Assembly (NCBI GenBank): GCA_026874595.1
Contig: CM049310.1
Coordinates: forward strand, 37,031,558 to 37,095,557
Reading direction: 5' to 3'
Length of the DNA: 64,000 bases
Origin: Sipunculus nudus
Taxonomy: Eukaryota > Annelida > Sipuncula > Golfingiida > Sipunculidae
In this document: positions 49,501 through 59,251 of the stretch, piece by piece
Layout: the number at the start of each line of letters is the position of its first letter
How positions within the stretch are numbered: position 1 is the first letter of the stretch
Notes under the pieces: model-generated
The model's input: the letters and a program-made list of their open reading frames with translations, nothing else
The model's database searches: none
What the model was told of the DNA's origin: nothing
Program-made: the position numbers and the translations under genes

Positions 49501-50600
49501 ATTTGTTCGATTATCTTTTCCAAGTACAGTATTGTTTGTCTGCCCTTTTCCCATTTAATTAGAATGAGTCCTAAGTGACAAACGCATGATCCATGTGCTT
49601 GGACCCCAGTTTCAAAATATTGACATAATTTCCCCGTGCGTCAGTCAATATGAGAAGCAGGATACAACAGCAGGGGGATGCCAGCCGGGGCCTTTGCCTG
49701 GTACATAATGTGGCCATGATCATTAACACTACAAATATGTAGGTGTATCAATTACCTAAAACACTCAAACACTTATATCAATTACCTGAAACACTGAAAC
49801 TCATGGCGGAAATTAAAGCTACCGATAAAATGTTAAATAAAACAAATTATATCGTTTCATTAAATGATAACTGTTGCCTCTCTCTTTCTTCCTCTCTCAC
49901 ACACACCTACTCATCTTAACACACAGACACAATCACACAATCATGACGTTTCCGTTATGTTTATGAAAACGCACGATCAATCGTCAGTTGTATATATAAC
50001 ACACACATTCCATACACGCACACAGGCATATATATACACACACATTCTCCATAGCGTCACATCGAACCGTCTTTGGTCATTGTGGTCCCCCCTTTAAAAT
50101 GGGAGGATCCTCCCCTGGTTAACAAGAGCGAGTCAGAGATGCACAAAGGCAACAGGTAAATAAGAGAAGTGAGACGTGCGTGGGGACAATAAAGGTACAC
50201 GAAATGACCGCTTGTTGTGTTTACAGAACCTTCCGCCAGGCTTCACGCCGATCAACTACGCTCGGGCCGTCTAACTTCCCAACCCTCTTGGTCAACAACT
50301 ACTCCACAGGGCGGACTAACAGAGGGAGCGGAAGTTAGTAGGTCGTCTGCTTTCTAAATGTCTCAGTGATAAATACTGCAGTTAACAATTCCATCTCAGA
50401 CGTTTGTACGTTCTAAGAGGAGAATTTTATACGATATCTAAATTTGGATTTACGTTGGAAATAAACAAGGTTGGTCTGTTTTCCAGTTTTGTAGTTTTAG
50501 TTCCCGTGATTATTACATGTACGTCAATGTACAATATTTCTGTATATTTTACAAGAGACCGACATAGTTAAAGAGATTTTTCATTCACGCCCAACCATTC
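46566..50600. other. Intergenic DNA without a supported gene
   Basis: AT-rich. The short frames (e.g. 47372-47689, 48062-48250, 49001-49261) show no family motif. A CA-rich stretch lies near 49895-50050. Confidence 0.5.
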
Positions 50601-50611
50601 GCCCAGGTCTT

Positions 50612-50820
50612 TACAGTAAAACCTCGTTCCGGGGCGGATCCAGGATATAGGAAAAAGGGGGGAGTCCAACCAAGGAGGACCAATGAAAACCTAAATAATT
50701 GATCCCAGGTTCGGAAAAGGGGTGTCCAGACCGCAAAATTCTGCCTCAACCCCTTGAAAAATGATCCTTTCGATAATAAGGGGGGTCCGCCCCTGCCCGC
50801 GACCCCCTACCCCCCGGACA
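50612..50820. mobile_element. MITE-like element with GGGGCGGA ends
   Basis: Left ggggcggatcc (near 50632) and right ggggggtccgcccc (near 50780) form an imperfect terminal inverted repeat around a G-rich interior. The left side is preceded by acagtaaaacctcgtt, itself like a pogo/Tigger terminus. Ends are approximate. Confidence 0.45.
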
Positions 50821-51034
50821 CATGTAAAGGGCCTAAATCATGCAGTTCTCACAGCTCTTTGTTTGAAAAAAACAACACAGATTTCGCAATAAATTAAATT
50901 TATTGTTTAAAAAAAAAACAAGCGTATCAGTACCACCAAAAATAGGATTAGGATAATCAAGAAAGTGAAATAAGAGCACATACATCTATTAAAGCACACA
51001 GACCATCAAATGATTGGCTCATATCATTTTCAGT

Positions 51035-51300
51035 TCAATACATCAGATCATCTTTAAAAGGCACTAACAGTCCTTTGCTGAACACAAGAACGCTGTTTGT
51101 CAGCAACAAAGTTCTCAATTTCTGATAGGAATTTGAAGCAGTCATCCGCGCCATCTTACGACTGTATAGCAGCTGCAGTAGCTTGCGGCACATATCACGG
51201 GCCTCTCTAATTGATTCCATTATATTTGGTTTTTTTTTACTCATTTACTTCTCAATTCGAATTAAGGCTTTGTCGGCGAGAGAAGAAATGCATGATCATG
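51035..51300 (-). pseudogene. Dispersed repeat carrying an ORF fragment (MESIREARDM...), copy 1
   Basis: Minus strand translation includes MESIREARDMCRKLLQLL. The same DNA recurs on the plus strand at 56255-56412 with high nucleotide identity that extends upstream of the ATG (cgacaaagc...). In this copy a small indel shifts the frame after LLQLLYS. The family is not recognised. It is probably the 5' part of a transposon-borne gene. Confidence 0.6.
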
Positions 51301-51439
51301 AGTGACTTATTGGCCAGACAGGTAAACAACATTAATATAAAGAAACTTAAAAGGGGGTGATAATCATATCAAATATTAATACATAAAACATTTTTGACAC
51401 TTTAAGATTTTATACAAGTTTTAGAGATCGTTCAGCGAT

Positions 51440-51730
51440 AAAATTTCATACGTAATTGCATGATAGCATAATGGTTGGGTCGCTGGACGTCTTGTAACCG
51501 CAGGACCGCCGTCTGCGCTAAGACTCCCAGCTAAAGTCTTAACCACAGGGGTGGGCTCTCTCGACCCAGGAGTGAATGGGTACTGGTCATGAGTGGCAGG
51601 AATATATGTAGAATGAATAACCTTTTGCGCCTGTTATGGCTGCTTGGGTTACATGCTCCCGTGGGAGCCGAGAAAAGCTTCAAGAATTGAACAGGACCGA
51701 AAGACCAGGAAAGTCGGATAAGACTGACAT
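51440..51730 (+). mobile_element. tRNA-derived SINE
   Basis: A-box-like tagcataatggttgggtcg (51466 onward), degenerate B-box region near 51508, then a downstream core with gacccaggagtgaatgggta, wording common in mollusc SINEs. It is followed shortly by a long (AT)n run (51769-51842). Confidence 0.55.
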
Positions 51731-51765
51731 CGTCATATCACGCCATAAGCCTCTAAAGAAGCATT

Positions 51766-51768
<3 letters not shown>

Positions 51769-51842
<74 letters not shown>
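51769..51842. repeat. (AT)n microsatellite
   Basis: About 37 AT units. Confidence 0.95.
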
Positions 51843-51846
<4 letters not shown>

Positions 51847-52477
51847 TTAATTTAGAGGATCTCGTTGGCGTGTCTTCTTACAATTTACAGTGAAACTCCC
51901 TTAAGCCGGACAATCAAGGGACTGGAGGATTTTGTCTGTATTATTGAGTTGTCCTGTTTAGATGAGTTTGACATATTGCGTCAATTCGTCATTGAATGTT
52001 TCTGATATAACTATGCTTTCATGAAATGTACGCCTAATTTGAAATAGGCTACATAAATTGGGTTTAAATCGTTTTCAAAATAGCTTAAATATGCACTTGC
52101 AATTTATAAAATATAATTATTCATAAAAAAAAGTAAGAAAGACAAAACATCAGCTAGGCCTCGCAAACTAATCTTGGCAGTTTCACTTCGACGTACCATG
52201 CTTCATCTTCTAAGCAAGCGGCAGTTCGTGGATGGGTTGTACAAGACATATTAAAGATTGATTATTGAGAGCATCCGGGCAACATGATTATTTGTTAAAG
52301 GATTTATTCTTCACCTGGCACACACCATAACAAAGTGCAAACTGTCACAAACCATAGTTACGGCTCCCGGGCCGGCCGCCGATCACAAAGAAAGAACGGC
52401 AGTCTTTGAAGTGCCCTTGTCGATTGAAAAGCTGTTTCAGTTATAAAGCTTATTCTCCCTATTTGACCTGCCGACTT

Positions 52478-53963
52478 TGATTTAAAAATGATTGTGTTAT
52501 CAACACATTTATAGAAATAAACAACAATTTCGATACTGTATATTTACATATAACATTCCAATGGTTCACCAAATTACGCTTATCTCTGGGCTGTTGCTTT
52601 GACCAAAACAGGTCATACGAGATCATGACCTCTGACCACCATCTCCAGGCAAGAAAATGAACAAAAATAGACCTCGCGACGTCTGTCCGCTTTAGAGGGT
52701 CGTAATATGTACTGGATATGCTGGAGGGACGGGAAAGTTTGTCCGGTGTCCGAGATAGTGTGTTGTCCGCTTTACTGAGTTTACGTTAAACATAATATAG
52801 AGGCTAAATTGAAAGGACTGAGATTTAGTGTCCGCATTAGTGAGTTGTCCGCCTTAAGCTACGGTCACAATCGGGATACGGTCGCCGTACGGCGAGTTTT
52901 TTGGGCTATTCCGTGCGGTAGACGCACGGCAACCGTGCGTTTTTCAAAAGCCGCAGGGGCTCCGCAACAACCGTAACTGACATTAGCGCAAGCGCTTAAG
53001 TTTATGCGGCGGCCGTGCGTCCGGCAGCTACCTACGGCCTCCGTACGGGCACCGTACAGTAGACGTATGGATGTCGTAGGATGCCCGTGCGATTTTTAAC
53101 GCCTACTCGGCTAGCCGCGAGACGTACGGTGTACCTGCGGCTGTCGTAAGGGGTCTTTACGGCTTCCGCAAGGCTAGCTTGCGGCGTCCGCAGGGTGAGC
53201 TTTCTTTACCGTGTGATCATTGATTTAAAAATGATTGTGTTATCAACACATTTATAGAAATAAACAACAATTTCGATACTGTATATTTACATATAACATT
53301 CAAATGGTTCACCAAATTACGCTTATCTCTTGGCTGTTGCTTTGACCAAAACAGGTCATACGAGATCATGACCTCTGACCACCATCTCCAGGCAAGAAAA
53401 TGAACAAAAATAGACCTCGCGATGTCTGTCCGCTTTAGAGGGTCGTAATATGTACTGGATATGCTGGAGGGACGGGAAAGTTTGTCCGGTGTCCGAGATA
53501 GTGTGTTGTCCGCTTTACTGAGTTTACGTTAAACATAATATAGAGGCTAAATTGAAAGGACTGAGATTTAGTGTCCGCATTAGTGAGTTGTCCGCCTTAA
53601 GCTACGGTCACAATCGGGATACGGTCGCCGTACGGCGAGTTTTTTGGGCTATTCCGTGCGGTAGACGCACGGCAACCGTGCGTTTTTCAAAGGCCGCAGG
53701 GGCTCCGCAACAACCGCAACTGACATTAGCGCAAGCGCTTAAGTTTATGCGGCGGCCGTGCGTCCGGCAGCTACCTACGGCCTCCGTACGGGCACCGTAC
53801 AGTAGACGTATGGATGTCGTAGGAGGCCCGTGCGATTTTTAACGCCTACTCGGCTAGCCGCGAGACGTACGGTGTACCTGCGGCTGTCGTAAGGGGTCTT
53901 TACGGCTTCCGCAAGGCTAGCTTGCGGCGTCCGCAGGGTGAGCTTTCTTTACCGTGTGATGGC
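52478..53963. repeat. 743-bp tandem duplication
   Basis: 52478-53220 repeats as 53221-53963. By eye I count about six substitutions over 740 bp, so the duplication is recent. Each copy includes subterminal pogo-like sequence plus the left part of the CpG-rich MITE. The 53552-53842 open frame is an artefact of the GC-rich repeat. Confidence 0.92.
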
Positions 53964-54083
53964 CGTAAGAATGTGGAAGACACCTTGCCGTTCCCGCACG
54001 TCGGCCGTATAAGTATTACTGTGGTTTCAAAAACCGAACAGTGATCTACGGTGTGCGGTGACCGCAGCGGATGTGACCGAGGC
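53601..54083. mobile_element. CpG-rich MITE flanked by TTAA
   Basis: TTAA (53597-53600) then GCTACGGTCACAA. The right end complement is GCCTCGGTCACAT followed by TTAA (54084-54087). A TTAA duplication is typical of piggyBac and Kolobok superfamilies. The interior is packed with imperfect palindromes built on ccgtacgg, ccgtgcgg and ccgcagg. A truncated first copy starts at 52858. A second related right end lies near 54155. Confidence 0.65.
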
Positions 54084-54195
54084 TTAAGTATTCCTGCGGT
54101 CCCCCAAACCGCACGGTACTCTACGGTTTGCGTTGACCGCAGCGGGTTGTGACCGAGGCTTTACTGAGTTGTCCGCAAGTAGGAGTATCACTGTA

Positions 54196-55581
54196 TGTTT
54201 TTCATGTTTATACATAAGCTGATTCAGTATTGGATATATACCCTTATATTTGCATTCCCCGGACCAGTGAGAATTTCACATAATTCACGAACCCAAAAGT
54301 TTTGCGTGAGTTTAAGGCCCATCAGTTTTACGGTAGATATGAGCACATGACTTTTACGTTACGTTGGGTACGATCTCATCAGAATTACCTTACGTTTGGT
54401 ACGAGCCCATGAGTTTTACTTTAGGTAAGAGTCAATTAGTATAGCGTTGGGTACGATCCCATCAGTATTATATAAGGTACAAGCACATACATTTTACATT
54501 AGACATTTGCCATCGGTTTAATTTTAGGTTCGTGCCCAACGATTTTACATATCATCGGCGAATAAGAATTTCACATTCAGTATGAACTCATAAATATTAC
54601 GAGCTCAGGAGTTTCACATTCAGAACGAGTACATGAGCTTATATTCCAGTGGCTATAGTCTCTTTCACAGACACCAGGTGTCACTTCAGCAAGCTACAGT
54701 CATCTCTTCAGAAAGTTATAACTTGGGGTAAGTCTCCAGGGAATGTCTGTCGTCGTGCCGGAAAGTATACAAGTTTGCTCACTTTAAACCAAAAGCTGCC
54801 AAAATTTGCATTATGCTTGAGAGGTCGTTATACAAGTACTGTCCCGTTAATATTTAAACAAAATAACAAATAACATACAACTTGTCAAAATAAAATAAAA
54901 TGAAATGTTAATGATAATCCTTATAGAGCACTATCTGATATGCATATGTCGGTTTTCGAAAGTATGACGCATAACACAACATTATAAAACCGCGGTTTCT
55001 GTTCATCAATTACACTTACTTTAATGAAATAAAATGTTACTGGAGTTAAATTAAATTGCATGTTTTGTAACTTTCCTTGATCTTTCATTTCAGTTGTGAC
55101 TCTTTCCGCTAATAGTTTTTTTTCGCATTTTGATACTCAACAACCGAAATATCGTTGTTAAATTTCAAACTACATGTATTTCTCGACTATATAGAAAGTA
55201 CATTTGGTGATTTTGTTGCATATCAATTGATAACATTAACATTGATATACCACTTTCGGTTAAACAAAGTCATTACATGTTTCCTGGATACTTTATATGT
55301 CAGCTAGTTGGAAAAGTAGCAGCGGGAGTACGCCATAGCAAAATGTTTAAAACTAAGTACAGTCGTGCAGCCAGTTGTACGTTTTCTCTTTCTTGATCTT
55401 GAACAAGTGTATATGGCTTTATTTAATACCACATAACTCTAACAATCCAAGGCTTGTATAAAGGCAAGGTATTTACATTAAAGCAAGGAAGGCAATTGTT
55501 ACGTATAATTCGATACATACATAAAAACACGTTCTATAGACATGAAATACACACCCACCCACACAGACACACAAACACATA

Positions 55582-55613
<32 letters not shown>

Positions 55614-55616
55614 CTA

Positions 55617-55662
<46 letters not shown>

Positions 55663-55835
55663 AGTGTGTGTTATAAGTTATAATAAAATAGTAAAGCTGT
55701 GTTAGTCTGGAGTCAAGGTTAAGGTAAAGCGTAAGAGTGGACTTATTTATTATCACACAAGCTTTTGAAGTTTCTTTGAGGCCTCTTCGTAGATGGGAGT
55801 AAAGTTTTTTGTTGACTGGGACCTTATATACATAT
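54196..55835. other. Intergenic DNA without a supported gene
   Basis: 54280-54650 has a weakly periodic pattern of phrases like 'gtacgagcccatgagttttac' (roughly 45-50 bp spacing), perhaps an old tandem repeat. An (AT)n microsatellite lies at 55577-55660. Confidence 0.45.
55577..55660. repeat. (AT)n microsatellite
   Basis: About 80 bp of AT repeats with a tctatc interruption near 55613. Confidence 0.95.
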
Positions 55836-55837
55836 AC

Positions 55838-56250
55838 AGTGAAACCTCGTTGCGTCGAACTCGGTTTAGTCGGCTTCCTGCTTGTGTCGAAGTCGAATGT
55901 GGTGTCCCTGCAAAAAAAACAGTTAAAACCTTACTAATTTAACTCCTTTTGTGTCGAACTCAGATGTGACGAAAAACCGGATGTGTCTAGGTGTTTTGTT
56001 GATTCACAGCTAGGATTTCTATCGCTTAACTCGAAGTCATGTCGCTTGACTGTTTGGATAACAGTTGTGCACCGCCCGTCAATTGTGATTGGACCGTGAG
56101 GACCAGTTATACGTTATTAATACAGGTAAGGTTTCTACTCATCAAATGCAATGGCTCTGACGCTCTACTCCAGGTCATGCCGATTTGATTGGATAACAGC
56201 TTTGTCAGCTCCATCAATCATACCTATCTATATATATATATATATATCAC
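55838..56250 (+). mobile_element. pogo/Tigger-like left terminus
   Basis: tacagtgaaacctcgttgcg at 55836 with repeated gtgtcgaactc phrases is the usual style of a Tigger/pogo end. The matching right end was not found with certainty. A different CAGTAGAGTGG-type end (minus strand) sits at 57810 next to TA. Confidence 0.45.
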
Positions 56251-56254
56251 TCGT

Positions 56255-56412
56255 GATCATGCCTTTCTATTGTCACCGACAAAGCATTTAGACGAAACGA
56301 GAATTAATTATTAATAAACAAAACATAATGGAATCAATTAGAGTGGCTCGTGAGATGTGCCGCAAGCTGCTGCAGCTGTTACAGTCGTCAGAGAGCGCGG
56401 ATGACTGCTTCA
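56255..56412 (+). pseudogene. Dispersed repeat carrying an ORF fragment (MESIRVAREM...), copy 2
   Basis: ATG at 56328 gives MESIRVAREMCRKLLQLL and then QSSESADDCFKF before running into a (TA)n(GA)n microsatellite. It is the plus-strand counterpart of 51035-51300, and here the frame stays open for longer. It may belong to the pogo-like terminus just upstream or be an independent element. Confidence 0.55.
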
Positions 56413-56416
56413 AATT

Positions 56417-56449
<33 letters not shown>
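56413..56449. repeat. (TA)n(GA)n microsatellite
   Basis: Directly follows the ORF fragment at 56328-56412. Confidence 0.9.
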
Positions 56450-56539
56450 TAGCACTGTAAATGCAGCAGTATTAGGAGACTGTGGGCGTCTTCCTTTATT
56501 TATATAAAATTTCGAGCGCTGTTTGAAATATTGGCTTAG

Positions 56540-57200
56540 ACTTCTTCGTATGGATGAAAGTAGGTATCCCAAACATATTTATAATATGTTGGTAAAGCTA
56601 GATTATAAGGGAAAACAACATGGGCTACCCTGTGAGATCCTTGTTATTTCACACTGGATTTCGTTATGTGTGGATGGCACAACATGTTGGAGATTCTGAT
56701 AGTTTTCTCATGTGTATTAAACAATGACTAAAAGATATTGCAGTACAAGAATGGCATAATGATATAAACATTAGAAGAAAATTATATGCTTATGGAGATT
56801 TCAAATCTATGCTTAAACTTGAAAAATATTTAATATGTGTTACAAACAAAGGTTATAGAAATGCAATGGCAAGATTTAGATGTTCTAGTCATAAATCAGC
56901 TATAGAAGTTAGCCGTCAATTGGGTATCAACAGAGAAGAGAGGATCTGTGAATATTGTTTTAAGAAATGTTTTAATATTATTGAAGATGAAGCACAATTT
57001 TTGCTAGAATGTCCTTTGTACACGGATTTGCGTAATAAATATTTTCCAATAACATACCATGAACCTAATGAATATAATTTTAGAAAATTGCTTAATATGA
57101 ATGAGATGTTATATGGATGTTAATGCCATTTTACCCAGGGAACGCGGTGTTTCTTTTCGATCTATGTAATTAACGACTAGGAAATATAAAAAATATTGGG
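56540..57200 (+). pseudogene. LINE relic: C-terminal region
   Basis: Upstream frame: YPKHIYNMLVKLDYKGKQ. Open at 56809-57123: MARFRCSSHKSAIEVSRQ, RICEYCFKKC and FLLECPLYTDLRNKYF, matching the usual tail of invertebrate non-LTR elements (RFRxSSHxLxIE, then CxxC with a downstream HxxxxC-like pair). The upstream part has stops. Confidence 0.75.
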
Positions 57201-58511
57201 TTAACCTATGCCAAATGACAGCTTGGTGATCTTTTTTGAGTATTACTCTTCTAAAAATTGACAGTATAAGTGAAATGATGAATAAGCTGAATAATGGTAA
57301 ATTTTAGTAGATGACACTATTGCTCACGGGAGTGAACAGCTCACCTGTGGGGCCAGGCTCGCATGCAATGGCCGCGCAGATAAACCTGCTCGAGCATAAG
57401 TGACGTAGAAATGATACCTCGTCAATGCTCATGCCAGTATACTGCTCAATTATTAAGCCTGAAATCCTACCCAAAGCCAACGAACTTTGCTGGCTTGTGC
57501 ACAAGCGAGATTTGGCTATTAACACACAAGCGCTCTTGGATAAACTGTTCAGCCTTTCTAGGGGTATACGGAGCTTAGCGTTGCGCGACTAACTGCAGTT
57601 TTCACACCTTCAAATCGGCCTAGAACTATTTAATTAGGGTCACCAATGGGCTTAAAAACCTGCCTGCAGACCCTTGTGACTCGTCATGTGATGTATTTAC
57701 ATGTTTGAAAAATATTTCGTAAATAAGAATAAATTTTCGGTTCCTCGTAAAAAAATTCGGAAAAAACGACCTTTAGGTAAAACGGCATTCGGAAAAACGC
57801 CACTCTACTGTATATAATTCAGGGTTACGTCCTGCCGGGGTTGTTCAAATTGGTAAGGTTTTTTATTGAATGACCACCTCACGAGGAAGCCTCTGTACTT
57901 AAAAAGCTTGTGCATATGTAGGTATGTATGCATAGGATCACGTGATAATTATCTTCTTGGTTTTACGTCGATTTCTGTATACCTTTATATATCTATAAGC
58001 ATATATGATCAATACGTGTTTGGCGCCCTCTGCGGCAGTGCTATATGAGATCATTTATAAAAATGATTTGTCCTCAATATGTATGCTCCATCGAAGTGTG
58101 CCTACTAAAATTCTAAGGTGACGAATATTTTACGTATTACAAAAAAGGAGTACCAGGTGAAATGGTTTAAATTTTTGACGTATTAAGTGTATATATAAAA
58201 AGGACTTGCCAAGTCAGTCGATATATCAAACGATGTAAGAGACCTGATGCGATTAGTGATACATACTTTGGTACAACAACCCTACACGTTTTATATCATC
58301 CGTAATCTGTTTCTCACGTGTAACACTGCAACAAAGATTTTGATAGAATGTCATAATATTTAAAACCAAACTAAAAAGAGACGAAAAAAAAAATAATTTT
58401 AGAAAATTTAAACCTATTACGATTGCAAAGTTATATTTAAATGCCATTGTATCCACAATGGGGTTTCGTGGGAAACCACCCTTACCACCACGTAGCCAAC
58501 GTCAAACATGG

Positions 58512-58593
<82 letters not shown>

Positions 58594-59003
58594 AAACTTT
58601 TCTGCAAGAAGAAAAAGACTTTTGAATGATTTATGCTGCGTGCCTGAATACATATGCTACGTGTGCTTAAAGTGCCTATATATACCTTAAATCCAAAAGC
58701 AGATACGCTTGGCAGTTATTTGACAAATGTATGATACACATAATAATCATTTGACTCCACAAAGTGGCTGTATAACAAGTTTACTAAAACCGACCTTTAG
58801 ATGCAGGGAAACATGGTGAATTCACGATATACCAGGAACCACAGCAGACATAGTTATGAAAAACTGTCAGAGTTATGTCATGTGTTGATATGAACGATCC
58901 AAGCAATGAGCAAGCTAAGTGATCATACTCAGCCCGCAAGGCTGCTAGCTGTGACGTCATGTACTGCAGACGAGTTTTACGACCTTGTTGATTGCTTTTG
59001 CAG
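57201..59003. other. Upstream region of the METTL24-like gene
   Basis: Contains an unrecognised minus-strand frame (57304-57525), a pogo/jerky-like terminus ending at 57810 next to TA, and a long (AT)n microsatellite at 58510-58594. No promoter element could be assigned. Confidence 0.45.
58510..58594. repeat. (AT)n microsatellite
   Basis: About 40 AT units, interrupted once by ttt. Confidence 0.95.
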
Positions 59004-59050
59004 GAAACCCACACGATTTCCGGTAGTGTCGTCTGCTTCGGAGGAGGGCT

Positions 59051-59251
59051 ATGATGGTCGAACGACGGACGCTGCACCTGAAAGTGATACTGGTGGCGGT
59101 GTGTGCTTGTATCATAATCGCTGCATTGTATATTGACAAGCGGCGGTCAATACCTCCAAGGTTGGACAACATCGGGGACCAAGTCATCAAGATACATCTT
59201 GTAAACAATGAACAGACACCGAAAAGTTTAACAAGTGGGGAAAACTCACCG
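59051..59251 (+). CDS. METTL24-like coding exon 1: signal anchor and stem
   Basis: ATG at 59051 is the first in a frame opened by a TAG at 59024. A second ATG at 59054 has better context (A at -3, G at +4), so either may be used. A splice acceptor (gattgcttttgcag, ending 59003) upstream suggests a spliced 5' UTR. The donor is GTGAGT, phase 0. Confidence 0.78.

Larger units (their letters stand above)
51888..54193. mobile_element. pogo/Tigger-like non-autonomous DNA transposon, TA-flanked
   Basis: Left end CAGTGAAACTCC (51888) and right end whose complement is CAGTGATACTCC (54193). The inverted repeat extends imperfectly about 25 bp to GCGGACAA. TA flanks both sides (51886-51887 and 54194-54195). 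Subterminal copies of gttgtccgctttactgag occur inside. No transposase is seen. The interior has been enlarged by a nested MITE and a tandem duplication (separate entries). Confidence 0.75.

Noticed and set aside
53552-53842. 96-residue plus-strand frame in the GC-rich repeat
   Set aside because: It arises because the CpG-rich palindromic MITE lacks stops. No domain, and the translation follows the repeat.
57304-57525. 73-residue minus-strand frame (GRISGLIIEQYTGMSIDEV...) with coding-like composition
   Set aside because: No family recognised and bounded by stops within a transposon-rich stretch. Possibly a fragment of an unrecognised element, but not supportable as a gene.
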